Origin: Eretmocerus hayati
Taxonomy: Eukaryota; Arthropoda; Insecta; Hymenoptera; Aphelinidae
Assembly: GCA_029851415.1 (NCBI GenBank)
Contig: CM056743.1
Location: forward strand, 121,984,305-122,048,304
DNA: 64,000 nucleotides
Reading direction: 5' to 3'
Numbering within the stretch: the stretch's first letter is position 1; each line of letters begins with the position of its first letter. A program made the translations under genes and the position numbers. This document shows positions 49,701-56,591 of the stretch, piece after piece. A model generated the notes under the pieces. That model did no database searches, was not told the origin of the DNA, and saw only the letters and a list, made by a program, of their open reading frames with translations.

Positions 49701-52700
49701 TCGCAGTAACTCCTAGGAAAATCTGGTGGAAGATACTGGAGACTTCCGTATCTCTCATCAATTTGAAACTGATTATCTGATGAATGAGTCAAACTATTTC
49801 TCCGGAATATGACATTCATTGGAGGTAAGCGGAGTGTCAAAATATTCTACGAGTAGAAGAAGATCTGCAGCTGGTGAGCCTTGGTGGAAGAGACTCGAGA
49901 TTCCTCATGGGTCTACGATACAGGCCTGAGAGGTCAGGAGAACAGACAATGTTGCTTCACTCGCACACTAGACGAATATAATATTTGAGAAGTGATGGGT
50001 TCATCTCTGATCAAGGGCGGATTTAGGGGTAGGGGTGATAGGGCGTTCGCCTCTCCCAAACCACTTTCTGAAGAGAAACCGCCCCCCCCCCCAAACGCAT
50101 CCAAACCAAATCGTTCCCAAATCTGAATTGGTTCACAATAACGCGTTGGTAAACAAAAACGTGTACTCAGGTTGAGAATTATGCAGTTTAGCTCGACAGA
50201 TTGAATTACAGAGGCCTTTTCAAGAGGATTTAGATCGGTGAGCGGTCACTTTTGCCAAAATAGCTAGTACCTGGTACACTTGTATCGGTCCAAGGAGCTC
50301 AACATCACCATGACTAAGCAATACCAGGTAGCAGTAGTCATCGTTAATTGAGCGGATTACTTTGAGACCAGATCATGGAGTTTGCTAACAGGTACTGCAT
50401 AGAATCATGGCATTGCCTTTCAAGTCACTGAAACCATAACGAATAGCAACCATCAGGGAAACAGTTGGTCTATCACTAATCTGAACTCCTAACTGCCATC
50501 TTGAGGAAATTTTCCCAAGACTGAGTACAATTAAAATACTTCCAACTTGGTATTTGCTACCATCATCACAATCATCAATATCATTGCTGATAGTCATTTT
50601 TCTCATTTGTGTGTGTCTATTCTGAATCGGATGCTAGAACGGGCTGATTTTGTTCACTAGAAGAAATCAACAACTTGTAATATTTCGAAAAATTCGGGAG
50701 AACTTCAAACCACTGAAAATCAGACGGGAGCTCGTAGATTAAGATGATCCATCGTCTGTTCTTGAAACTTACTCTGCGTCGCCTTTGGTCAGAGATATTA
50801 CTGTTTCCTCACAAAAAGATTTATCTCGAAAAATGGATCAATCACTAAACCTGAACAAGAGACCCATGCTTGGAGTGGTGTAAGCACTATTCTTGTTTCC
50901 TTTCATCAACTTTATGTTGAAGAATTGCAGGAAAATTCAATTGGCACAAGTTCAATTTTTTTTACCGTTCCCGTGGTGGAACCCTTCATTGAGAAAAATC
51001 TTTTTCTAGGAAAATCGTCATATCCCGGACCGAATGGGGCCTAAAATAGCTTTCGAAAACGGATTTCGATTCACTCTTAGAGTCGTTTTGATCCACCAAG
51101 TTCTATCTGAATTACAGAGGCATGAATATTGACTCACAAGGAGAACGCCAGGGGCGCAGGTCACGGATTCCGCTGAACCTCTGGGAATATTTTCCTTCCA
51201 TCACCAAAAGACGATATTCAAAGCGACGCTTGTCAACGCTCAAGCGTTTTTGAGTTTCAAGCATGCACTGTTGTATACCTGTATACATCGTTTTTCAAAA
51301 TAAGCCTGAATTGGTAATGCTAATGGCATAGCTCACAACTAAAAAATGCTTGAGCGTTGGCAAGCGTCGCTTTGGATATCGTCTTTTGGTGCGAAAAGAA
51401 GACTATTTCCAGAGTTTCAGCCGAATCCGTAATCCGCACCCCTGGCGTCCTTCTTGTCAATTTTTATGAAATTTTGTAAGGCTTCAATTTGTCCTATCGC
51501 GGTTCCCGAGTAAATCTATTCTTCTCGGGAAAAAACTACAAAATTAGCTAGGCCACAGTCATTTCGAATTAACGAGACCGAACTTGGGCTGCCGCGAGAC
51601 GAGATTTTCCGAGACTTTGCAAGTCTCGGCATCGGTCTCGGAAGATATGAGCGGCCTCGGTATCGGGTATCGGTCTCGGAGAATTTCCAAAATTGAGTAT
51701 CGGCCTCGGTCTCGGCATTGTCCCGGTCTCGTCCGAGACTCTCGGCCATAGGTTATTATAGACCATAGGTTATTCCGATAACAATGCAATGTGCAAAGAT
51801 CTCACCGTTGGATCTTCGTATTCGCGAATTAACTCGCGCAAGACTACACACATGTATGAGCATCTCTTTGGTGAGTATTAGGTACATACTAATAAGTATG
51901 GATGATTGAGAGCTCAATGAACGCTGAGCACCATGGTAATATATAGAAGACGTAAACACTGCCTCTGTCTGTTTGGCTCAGTCGTTCGCAAGTTTCATTA
52001 GCATCAAGTGACAATTTATACATACAAAATGCTTCGAAAGATCGCGTTGCCAATAGAGATCTTAAATTAGAGGGTAATACTTCCAAAAAGGCGAAATCTG
52101 GTGATGTTTCAATGTACCAACTTGGCCCAATCGAAACTCGACCTGATGATGACGAGAAGCTAATACTAGCGCTTCAGGAAGGCGAGATAAGTTATTAAAA
52201 CATTAAACAATGTAATTGGATTCATGTAGTCTCATCAATTATCTACCCTCGATTCAAATTATCTACATTTGACTGCAGTGATTGGAGAAAAAATTCGAAA
52301 GCTGAAGCATACCAAAAGTTCGAAGAAATTCTCGAGAAACGTTACTATCAGGTCAATTCAATTATCGATGTTAATAGTTTTCACACAATATTTCAATCGT
52401 ATCAAATGGAATAAACTCAAATATCCCACGAGGTCGATGTATTTCCATTTCGACATGCCAGCTATGCATCGGGCTCACCAAATTGATGGTTTTTATGGAC
52501 GAGACCGAGAGTCCCGCGAGACCGAACAAGGCAACCTCGTATCGCGACCGAGACTAAGGGAGGCAGACTCGGTCTCGGTCTCGGATAGTCTGATCCGGGA
52601 TCGGTATCGGGTATCGGCCTCGGTTTTCGAGAGTCTCGGTACCGAGACCGATGCTGGTCTCGAGTCTCGCGGCAGCCCTAGACCGAACCAAGGCAAATTT

Positions 52701-54533
52701 TCAGTTTAGACTTTTTTTTTATATATAGAAATAATTGACCGATGGTGGAATATATCAAGAGAAGTTTCTCGTAGTGGTAAGAAGATCCTCGTGTTGATAT
52801 ATTACGCAAAGAGTGCGTTATACATCAAGCTACGAAAGCCCGTGAAGGGGTATGACCCTCAGAGAATTCCTATGTAGAACCCAAGGATAATGATCGAAAA
52901 GGCCTCGCGTGACTCTGGCTTGAATGGAAGCATTTAGTGTTCATTCTGTCTGAAAGGTATCTGAGCTGAAAAATCAAAAGATCAAATGAAACCCAATGGC
53001 TATTCTCATAAACTTGACTATTGATAGTTTGAAAGGTAATTGACAAAATTGACATGGGTTTCCATCAAATACTTTGGATTTTTCAAAGAAACACTATCGT
53101 CCAGTCCTTTAAACTGTCCGTCAGCCCAAACCCACACTTACACTACTCATTTACGAAACACTAGGGCCTGAAGTACAGCCCACAATCTCAGTATTGTGAT
53201 ACCAATGTTTATTAAAAATCGAATGATTCAATCTTTACGGGTGAAAATAATATCGAATTCCTCAAAAAAGTATCCCGGCAGAACCAAATCTTCTATGAGT
53301 AAAACTATGATCAAAAACCTATAACCAGAATGACATTGTCCGCCACGCAGTAGAAGAAGTTGCTCAATTTCCAATGACATAGTGATCAATTGGGAACGTT
53401 GATCCCCGGAAAACTAATGATAAGAGTTATCATAAACATAATTATAGAATTTTATCGCTGCCTAGTGAAAAATCTCTCGCAGTTTCTGTGTTGATAAGGA
53501 ATACATGAAAATATTGATGACGAAATATACGAACCAGATTTCGACGCGGACGACGATTTCTGATGATTCGCATTGTTGTCGGTGATGAAGCCGTTGGAAC
53601 TCTGATTACGAGGAGGGAATTCGATAACTTCATAATCCGGGTCACCGCAATCGCCGGACAAAGAGGGCGGGGGCACCTTTGGGGGCGTCGGAGGTCTACG
53701 CGCCGAAGAGCCGCTCTGCTGACGTTGCTGAGGCTGTTGCTGTTGTTGCTGTTGATCGGCTTGATGTTGTGCCTGCTGAAATAGACCACATTGCAAGAAA
53801 GACCGATAAATTTGTAATCATTCCTAAAATCAGGAAAGGTCGTAAGAGCGAGTTTCCCATCGTCATTATCGCTACACGCTTCGATTATGACAGGTTTTCC
53901 ACCGGAACTAACAAAATCGTTTGATGGCTGATACACAGATCTCGTGACAGAGCGGGGCCAATATCGGTATACATATATGTAGAATTCATTGACCATATGA
54001 CGTTTCGTTTTATAATCTCTGGGCCGGCCACAGATCATTACTGGGAGGCACTATCAAAATAAAATTCACGTTTCTAGAAGTTTTGTCAGAACTTGCGTCA
54101 TATCATATCACCGGATTAATTAATGCCGATTCACGTAGCATATAAGAGATGCGTGAAATATATCTGGTGATGATGGATCCCCGAAACTAAAAATAACGCA
54201 TATAGGTTTTGATTATGTCTGATTAGTATGCTAAGATCCAGAGACTGATACAAGAGCCATATGATTTTATGTTCAAAAAAGTTTGCAACTCATCATCATG
54301 ATCTTGTAAACACACGTAATTTATATCATTTGCAATTTTTCGATGACCACGATTCTCAATATGTGAACTACTCAGGCTGAAACATGGTTGTAGCATCATG
54401 ACTGCGAAGGGCTGGGGGAATATTGTGCGAATATATTACTCACCAATACCCAGTGAGGCATAGATCGTGCCGCTCGCAAACGTGTCGACGGGTTCGAGAT
54501 GGCCATCGGCCGCCATCTGTCTGATCCGGAGTT
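13680..54533 (-). CDS. LUBEL: LUBEL: linear ubiquitin chain E3 ligase (HOIP/RNF31-type RBR)
   Basis: This RBR ubiquitin ligase builds Met1-linked chains; in flies LUBEL acts in immune (IMD/Relish) and heat-stress signalling. Coding exons in transcript order: 54444-54533, 53535-53775, 49257-49666, 45026-45250, 44464-44730, 43317-43844, 42881-42906, 41600-42070, 40278-40665, 39274-39481, 34225-34622, 33637-33744, 33143-33271, 31867-32235, 30396-30579, 22766-27630, 19068-19265, 18482-18760, 16861-16950, 16596-16752, 15953-16322, then 14405-14573 or 14177-14345, then 13680-13709. All phases agree and sum to 3,400 codons. Counting from the first exon found: B-box from about 130, NZF about 888-910, UBA 1164-1286, RING1 from Cys3024, catalytic Cys3212, LDD 3335-3390. 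The true start codon is probably further upstream. Least certain are the 43317 donor and the 26-nt exon. Confidence 0.9.
14177..14345 (-). CDS. LUBEL: LUBEL alternative LDD exon B
   Basis: 169 nt: one base completing an Arg codon plus 56 codons, starting [11 protein letters not shown] and ending YLDACIQ before GTGACT. The acceptor is CCCCGCAG. It aligns without gaps to exon A (18 of 56 residues identical), sharing the HY.EYL..LV start, L.P, and a DY pair near the end. Exon A looks closer to HOIP in the middle, whereas B is more basic (KRR, RRRGK). Confidence 0.85.
14405..14573 (-). CDS. LUBEL: LUBEL alternative LDD exon A
   Basis: 169 nt: one base plus 56 codons from [11 protein letters not shown] to DYRRDLIE, then donor GTAAAA. 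The acceptor is CTTGGCAG. It corresponds to the HOIP linear-ubiquitin-determining domain, which holds the acceptor ubiquitin so that its Met1 attacks the thioester. It sits 59 nt upstream of exon B in transcript order. Confidence 0.88.
15953..16322 (-). CDS. LUBEL: LUBEL exon: RING2 with catalytic cysteine
   Basis: The exon opens with [10 protein letters not shown]. The Cys of GCMHF aligns with the active-site Cys of HOIP (Cys885) that carries ubiquitin as a thioester. [10 protein letters not shown] and [14 protein letters not shown] follow, then a linker with six glutamines (CAA/CAG run) and the last zinc-type cysteines before GHAGLC. It ends in phase 2, ready for LDD exon A or B. The intron falls inside the Gly codon just before the catalytic Cys. 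Confidence 0.92.
16596..16752 (-). CDS. LUBEL: LUBEL exon: IBR end and RING2 start
   Basis: It encodes [16 protein letters not shown] and, at the end, the RING2 pair in [14 protein letters not shown]. This matches the HOIP segment between IBR and RING2 closely. The donor GTGAGC follows the first base of the Gly codon. Confidence 0.9.
16861..16950 (-). CDS. LUBEL: LUBEL exon: IBR core
   Basis: Thirty codons in phase 0 contain the IBR zinc ligands in [16 protein letters not shown]. The acceptor is TTTTCAG and the donor GTGCGT. It is too short to appear as a long open frame but follows directly from the previous exon (..WCVQ). Confidence 0.9.
17094..17107 (+). repeat. Poly-G run
   Basis: Fourteen consecutive G, immediately beside the mariner-like element. 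Length is likely unstable and may be affected by assembly. Confidence 0.7.
17114..18037. mobile_element. TA-flanked long-TIR element (Tc1/mariner-like MITE)
   Basis: The ends read CACTACCGGTCAAAAGTTTA and its reverse complement, flanked by TA at 17112-17113 and 18038-18039. TIRs of this wording and TA duplications are typical of Tc1/mariner elements. The two halves pair over roughly 440 bp each, so it is a foldback copy without transposase. It lies in the LUBEL intron between the RING1 and IBR exons. Confidence 0.8.
18482..18760 (-). CDS. LUBEL: LUBEL exon: RING1, second half
   Basis: It supplies the remaining RING1 zinc ligands ([28 protein letters not shown]), the helix [14 protein letters not shown] and the IBR lead-in DPNFKWCVQ. 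All are close to HOIP. The acceptor is TTTTGTAG and the donor GTGAGA, phase 0 at both ends. Confidence 0.93.
19068..19265 (-). CDS. LUBEL: LUBEL exon: UBA-like helix and start of RING1
   Basis: Sixty-six codons: [10 protein letters not shown], a UBA-like helical stretch with [19 protein letters not shown], then the first RING1 pair CELC. The acceptor is GGTTATAG and the donor GTGAAG, phase 0. This is the residue segment that precedes RING1 in HOIP relatives. Confidence 0.88.
20890..21262. repeat. Inverted-repeat element (about 370 bp)
   Basis: The left end, from about 20890 (GGAGTCCGGGTCGCCAGTCT), pairs with the right end near 21262 (AAGCCGGACCCC). Imperfect arms meet near 21076. A separate 44-bp near-perfect palindrome (21181-21224) lies inside the right arm. 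Confidence 0.55.
21181..21224. repeat. 44-bp palindrome
   Basis: TGCAGTTTGGTAATACCCAG is followed by its reverse complement, with a single mismatch pair. The centre is AATT, with no loop. Confidence 0.65.
21633..21652 (+). repeat. Poly-G run of 20
   Basis: Twenty consecutive G in the same LUBEL intron; the RNA copy on the minus strand is poly-C. Confidence 0.75.
22766..27630 (-). CDS. LUBEL: LUBEL giant exon, disordered acidic region
   Basis: A 4,865-nt uninterrupted coding stretch (1,621 codons plus two bases). It begins after a TTTCCAG acceptor and most likely ends at CGGGAG before GTCAGT, which keeps phase 0 into the UBA-like exon. It is rich in Ser, Glu, Asp and Asn, with no folded domain I recognise. 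A basic proline-containing patch ([12 protein letters not shown]) lies past the middle. A strongly acidic segment ([12 protein letters not shown]) follows. A basic, more conserved-looking end, [20 protein letters not shown], comes just before the RBR. The frame stays open a further 63 codons to a stop at 22577, which would give an alternative end. Confidence 0.88.
28755..28870 (+). repeat. Dispersed repeat copy
   Basis: The stretch around AAAAGAAGACTATCCCCAAA and TGGGTGCTCCTTGTAAGA resembles 51395-51460 in direct orientation. It is a partial copy of the inverted-repeat element at 51130-51462. Confidence 0.45.
29112..29255. repeat. Hairpin nested in the foldback
   Basis: Arms of about 70 bp: CATGGACAGCCAAAACTCGA at the left and the complement TCGAGTTTTGTCCGTCCATG at the right, meeting at about 29189 (CCAGGGAGTGCTCTGG). 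Confidence 0.65.
30396..30579 (-). CDS. LUBEL: LUBEL exon after the UBA
   Basis: Sixty-one codons plus one base: [16 protein letters not shown].. and [20 protein letters not shown]. The LQR.QL.PFL.RIW pattern matches the segment after the HOIP UBA. The acceptor is TTTACAG and the donor CAGGTTCTC is weak. The single leftover G fits the giant exon's first two bases (Val). Confidence 0.85.
30825..31671. repeat. TIR element, AACTTTGGTACA family
   Basis: The ends are TACCGTGAAATTGGGTAA (30825) and, inverted, TTACCCAATTTGACGGTA (to 31671). Internal motifs GGGGCAACTTTGGTACACTT (about 31037), GGGGTAACTTTGGTACA (about 31251) and inverted TACCAAAGTTGCACCC (about 31625) repeat the theme. It resembles the GTGTACCCA family in design but not in wording. 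It lies in the intron between the UBA exon and the next. Confidence 0.6.
31867..32235 (-). CDS. LUBEL: LUBEL exon: UBA domain
   Basis: 123 codons in phase 0 from [10 protein letters not shown] to AIQLRQRK. The UBA core includes [25 protein letters not shown] and [17 protein letters not shown]. In HOIP this domain binds the partner HOIL-1L. Insects lack an obvious HOIL-1L, so the insect partner is open. The acceptor is TATTACAG and the donor GTACAA. Confidence 0.93.
32384..32532. mobile_element. Small TA-flanked MITE, CTCTCTCA family
   Basis: 149 bp, starting CTCTCTCAACATGAATCAGC and ending with the inverse ..TATTGAGAGAG, flanked by TA on both sides (32382-32383, 32533-32534). It is packed with AGCTGA/TCAGCT words. 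It shares its ends with the 2-kb element at 60301-62357. Confidence 0.75.
33143..33271 (-). CDS. LUBEL: LUBEL exon, Arg/Ser/His-rich
   Basis: 43 codons, [16 protein letters not shown] to [10 protein letters not shown], phase 0 at both ends (acceptor GTTCCAG, donor GTAAAC). Low complexity, presumably disordered. It is supported by phase agreement with both neighbours. Confidence 0.7.
33637..33744 (-). CDS. LUBEL: LUBEL exon, short linker
   Basis: 36 codons, [18 protein letters not shown] to KYDDSDSE, phase 0 at both ends (acceptor TTCCACAG, donor GTATGT). No domain is recognised. Confidence 0.72.
34225..34622 (-). CDS. LUBEL: LUBEL exon, Ser/Thr-rich linker
   Basis: Two bases plus 132 codons, [14 protein letters not shown] to [11 protein letters not shown], with acceptor TTTTTTACAG and donor GTGAGT. 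It contains repeated TSP/SPQP words that could be proline-directed phosphorylation sites. Disordered in character. Confidence 0.82.
34623..39273 (-). other. LUBEL intron, 4.7 kb
   Basis: It carries the TIR element at 34724-36648 and a small hairpin at 38850-38880 (CAGGTTCTATAG mirrored). Frames such as 37906-38325 (+) have no recognisable features. No exon is seen. Confidence 0.55.
34724..36648. repeat. TIR element with CCTAGG-palindrome ends
   Basis: Begins GTTACCGGCAAAGTCCGGAA and ends with the inverse ..ACTTTGCCGGTAAC. Both ends contain the word TTTGCCTAGGCAAA and AACCGCGGATT or its complement. Arms continue inward: ACTCTCGTCAGAACGCATCA near 36445 pairs with about 34850. The middle (35390-35750) resembles 47720-48030. 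Superfamily and target site duplication are unresolved. Confidence 0.65.
39274..39481 (-). CDS. LUBEL: LUBEL exon: NZF (RanBP2-type) zinc finger
   Basis: It encodes [16 protein letters not shown] and KICAIC. This is the W-x-C-x2-C-T-F-x-N-x6-C-x2-C pattern of an NZF finger with the TF dipeptide that contacts ubiquitin. An acidic stretch (EDEEDEEF) and DSGTLKGK follow. The donor AAAG/GTAGAG leaves one base, which pairs with the next exon as Glu. Confidence 0.93.
40278..40665 (-). CDS. LUBEL: LUBEL exon: RSPTPEKR repeats and polyQ
   Basis: One base plus 129 codons. Four RSPTP(E/D) units spaced about 15-16 residues apart ([32 protein letters not shown]) are followed by [15 protein letters not shown]. 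Such units are likely proline-directed phosphorylation sites. The acceptor is a tandem TTTGCAGCAG, so the exon may also start at 40662, differing by one residue. Donor GTTTGT. Confidence 0.82.
40885..40914. repeat. Perfect 13-bp-arm hairpin
   Basis: GATCGTAGTTTGA, a four-base loop, then the exact reverse complement. It sits in a LUBEL intron; function unknown. Confidence 0.6.
41600..42070 (-). CDS. LUBEL: LUBEL exon, disordered N-terminal region
   Basis: One base, 156 codons and two bases: [32 protein letters not shown], a Gln/Ser/Asp-rich middle, and [18 protein letters not shown] at the end. The acceptor is TTTTCAG and the donor AGGTGAG. It has no ATG, so it is easy to miss as an open frame. 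The two edges agree in phase with their neighbours. Confidence 0.8.
42881..42906 (-). CDS. LUBEL: LUBEL candidate 26-nt microexon
   Basis: KYQTILDG plus two bases, between GATTTCAG and AAG/GTGGGA. It restores the phase between the exon ending at 43317 (phase 0) and the exon starting at 42070 (phase 2). Without it I find no good donor that would join those two exons directly. Confidence 0.45.
43317..43844 (-). CDS. LUBEL: LUBEL exon with 11-Gln tract and RS-rich part
   Basis: 176 codons from [14 protein letters not shown], through a run of 11 Gln, a Pro/Gly/Met-rich part ([14 protein letters not shown]) and an RS-rich part with acidic [11 protein letters not shown]. The acceptor is GACCACAG. 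The donor is uncertain: GGAAAG/GTCTAC at 43317 fits phase, but the frame stays open and protein-like for 13 more codons ([13 protein letters not shown]). Confidence 0.75.
44464..44730 (-). CDS. LUBEL: LUBEL exon, N-terminal region
   Basis: 89 codons in phase 0, [18 protein letters not shown] to MWSSGLQQ. The acceptor is CTACCACAG and the donor GTATTT. A short basic helix-like start is followed by Ser/Met/Gln-rich sequence. No domain recognised. Confidence 0.82.
45026..45250 (-). CDS. LUBEL: LUBEL exon, Pro/Ser-rich linker
   Basis: 75 codons in phase 0, [15 protein letters not shown] through [10 protein letters not shown] to VTQKMTTLQ. The acceptor is CTTCACAG and the donor GTGCAC. Proline-rich PLPPPP could bind SH3-type domains, which is inference. 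Confidence 0.8.
46845..48690. repeat. Foldback element (about 1.85 kb) hosting a nested insertion
   Basis: The left arm (GCGGACCACGAATTGCAG at about 46870, CTCAGATTGTTT, TTTTAATCGATTTGATGGTCC) is mirrored at 48590-48675. The right half carries a TTAA-flanked insertion at 48116-48496. The segment 47720-48030 resembles 35390-35750 in direct orientation, showing a shared family. No protein supported. Confidence 0.65.
48116..48496. mobile_element. TTAA-flanked MITE (piggyBac-like)
   Basis: 381 bp with perfect 20-bp ends GGCGATGCGGTCACCGTGCA and its reverse complement, flanked by TTAA on both sides (48112-48115, 48497-48500). TTAA target duplication is the hallmark of piggyBac transposition. No transposase. 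A hairpin sits inside at 48179-48247, with 25-bp arms starting GGGCTAAACGACGAG. Confidence 0.85.
49257..49666 (-). CDS. LUBEL: LUBEL exon: B-box zinc finger
   Basis: Two bases plus 136 codons. The zinc pattern [28 protein letters not shown] and RHPKRRNH is a B-box-type finger as found near the N-terminus of HOIP/LUBEL. A Pro-rich end ([17 protein letters not shown]) follows. The acceptor is TTTCGCAG and the donor GTACGC. Confidence 0.9.
51130..51462. repeat. Inverted-repeat element (about 330 bp)
   Basis: Left arm (AAGGAGAACGCCAGGGGCGC; CCAAAAGACGATATTCAAAG; AGCGACGCTTG) is mirrored on the right (CTTTGGATATCGTCTTTTGG; GCACCCCTGGCGTCCTTCTT). A related partial copy is at 28755-28870. Confidence 0.7.
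51584..52680. mobile_element. hAT-like non-autonomous element
   Basis: 1,097 bp with TIRs T(T/A)GGGCTGCCGCGAGAC and an exact 8-bp target duplication GACCGAAC at 51576-51583 and 52681-52688. Eight-bp duplications are characteristic of hAT transposons. Subterminal parts are made of repeated CGGTCTCGG, GGTATCGGG and GAGACCGAGA words on both sides. Internal frames (51889-52086 -, 52269-52709 +) are not a transposase I can recognise. Confidence 0.85.
53535..53775 (-). CDS. LUBEL: LUBEL exon, polyQ and Pro-rich
   Basis: 80 codons plus one base: [34 protein letters not shown], then [14 protein letters not shown] and SSSASKS. The acceptor TATTTCAGCAG is a tandem NAGNAG site, so one Gln may be optional. 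The donor TCTG/GTTCGT leaves one base that makes Gly with the B-box exon. Confidence 0.82.
54444..54533 (-). CDS. LUBEL: LUBEL most upstream exon detected
   Basis: 30 codons in phase 0, [18 protein letters not shown] to ARSMPHWVL. The acceptor is TTTTCACAG and the donor GTGAGT. Because a good acceptor precedes it, at least one exon lies upstream. Translation could also begin at its internal Met (MAISNPS). Confidence 0.75.
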
Positions 54534-55440
54534 CTGTGAAAAGATTAATTAAACTTAGTAGTTTTTTCAACTGTAATCCAAGTTCATACGGTTATGCTGT
54601 TAAAAATTTATCACAAATGCGTTTCTTAACGGTCAGATTACCTCAAAATTACAAATTTTATCACAACTTAAAGGAAACAAAGTGTGTCATCGGCTTCGAT
54701 GTAAAAAAGGGCTATACGTTTTGGTACGAAAATCCAAATTTTTAATAAGTGTTTCAACTTCGTGAACATCGCCTTAACTTACGAATTTTTGGCATCAAAG
54801 TGACTAAACGAAATTTTTTACCGAGCCAGTAGTAAATAGAGCTCTAGTTGTACTTTGCTGAATACCTTTTGATTACTCCCAATTCATGGAATCTAATGAA
54901 GTCCTTTCCAGACATTTTGGGACCGTTTGTCACCGATGAAATAATAATTCAGCGATTTGATTTTCTCAACGGAAGCTTCATACATTGGAAAAGGTTGGTT
55001 ACGTTTCACGACTGGAGATTTTTTTCACCAGTTCCAAGATGCTCCTCTTTAGAAAACTTTCTTAAGAATATCCTCTTAGGAATATATTCTCTGAGATACC
55101 ATCGCTATTTTTCTATTTACGGTTTATCTTCTCACGGATATTGAAGTTCCACCGAAGGGTGAGTCAAACTATATTTCGATGCTCATCAATCCTCCAAAGC
55201 ATTTTGAAGTTTCCATGTATTGGACGCAGGAATGGGCTCATCATAACTGTGATAAAAAGTTTCACTTGAAAGAATTCTAGGCATTATTCTTTTGAAGGTT
55301 GCACTATGAAAAGAAATCGGGAGCTCTAATAGCACTTGATAAGGAAGGGCTTGAAATTTTTGTTACACCCCAGTTGTAGATGTTCCGAGTGACTTCTATC
55401 AAAAATTATGGTTTTACGTTTTCTAATTAGAGATTTTTTC
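54534..55440. other. Upstream LUBEL intron or 5' flank
   Basis: AT-rich. Frames such as 54848-55144 (+) show no recognised features. Confidence 0.4.
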
Positions 55441-55855
55441 AGATGTAATGAGTGACTCCAGTAAACTCGATACAAACGGACTTTATTGCCAAAGTCTTGT
55501 CAATTCTCTTCAAAATTCCGACGTTTCGGATGCGTAAAATGCACCCCTCATCAGGGAAAACTGAGCAACTTGTTAGAAGTTACCATCACGGCCTAACAAG
55601 TCACGACTTATAATTCTCCTTGGTGAGCAATTTTTGCATTACATGTATAGATAATTAGTGTGACCATTACCAAGTATGTTGTCAGAAGATTGTAATTGTG
55701 ATCATAGCTTATGAAAGATTTTTCTTGTTGCTCAGTTTTCCCTGATGAGGGGTGCATTTTACGCATCCGAAACGTCCAAATTTTGAAGAGAATTGACAAG
55801 ACTTTGGCAATAAAGTCCGTTTGTATCGAGTTTACTGGAGTCACTCATTACATCT
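55441..55855. mobile_element. MITE with about 127-bp TIRs
   Basis: AGATGTAATGAGTGACTCCA begins the left arm (55441-55567). The right arm (55729-55855) is its near-exact reverse complement, ending TGGAGTCACTCATTACATCT. The arms include GACGTTTCGGATGCG and CCCTCATCAGGGAAAACTGA. The 160-bp middle has no coding potential. Confidence 0.85.
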
Positions 55856-56472
55856 AATTTGCCAACGGACGAGGAGGAATCCACAACTTAAGACCATAGA
55901 GATTTTTTTCTAAAGAAAAACCTTGGAGTCAAGTTACTGTGGTGGGCAAGGAGGGTTTTATTCCATTTTGATTGTGGTGGGGTAAAATTTGGTGTTACTA
56001 ATGTATCTTGAGCTGCTACTCACGATTATCGGTGATAGGAAATACGAAACGTGGGCCTAAAGTTTTTATCAACACTTTTTTCTAAGCAATTACAAATCCT
56101 GAAAAATTATTTCTTATTTTTTTGGCACGTTTCGAACAAGCAAGATCTCTGAAAAATTTTACGAAGATGAACTGATCCACCGGAAAAAGTTAACGAAGTT
56201 TGTGCAGTTGTGCCACTTCCAGTGGCTGATAAATGAGTGAGATTGACCCCTACTTTTGGTGCATTTTTGCCTTATTCGCTAGGCTGAGCGCATAGATCTA
56301 AGACAGACGAAACGGCTATTTTGCTGTCGACATTAGACTTTGCACTATTTAGTCAGCCACCAACAGCTCACGTCTATAAGTTTGAATTGCGTAACGATCG
56401 GAATCGTCCGCAACATTTTTGGAATATCTCGGAAAATCCATTGCATACATCGGTCTCGATTCTATAATAGTA
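55856..56472. other. Nothing recognised
   Basis: AT-rich non-coding sequence between two MITEs. Confidence 0.4.
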
Positions 56473-56591
56473 CATTATTGCCCTGGGCGCGTACGCCCAG
56501 TTCGGGCGCTAGGACAGTTTATTTCCCGAGCGAAGCGAGGGAAATAAGTCCTCCGCGCCCGAAATGGGCCTGCGAGTACAGAGCAATAATG
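56473..56591. repeat. GC-rich 119-bp palindrome MITE
   Basis: CATTATTG at the left is answered by CAATAATG at the right. The whole unit folds back on itself through TTCGGGCGC, CAGTTTATTTCCC and the centre CGAGCGAAGCGAGG. It is strikingly GC-rich against the AT-rich surroundings. Confidence 0.7.

Larger units (their letters stand above)
49667..53534 (-). other. LUBEL intron, 3.9 kb
   Basis: It contains repeats at 51130-51462 and 51584-52680 and a C-run at 50082-50092. The frame at 50385-50606 (-) looks somewhat protein-like, but no family is recognised and no phase-matching splice sites support it. Confidence 0.5.

Noticed and set aside
50385..50606. 73-codon minus-strand frame with fairly normal amino-acid composition
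   Set aside because: No family recognised and no splice sites in matching phase. Possibly a decayed gene or element fragment, but I cannot support it.
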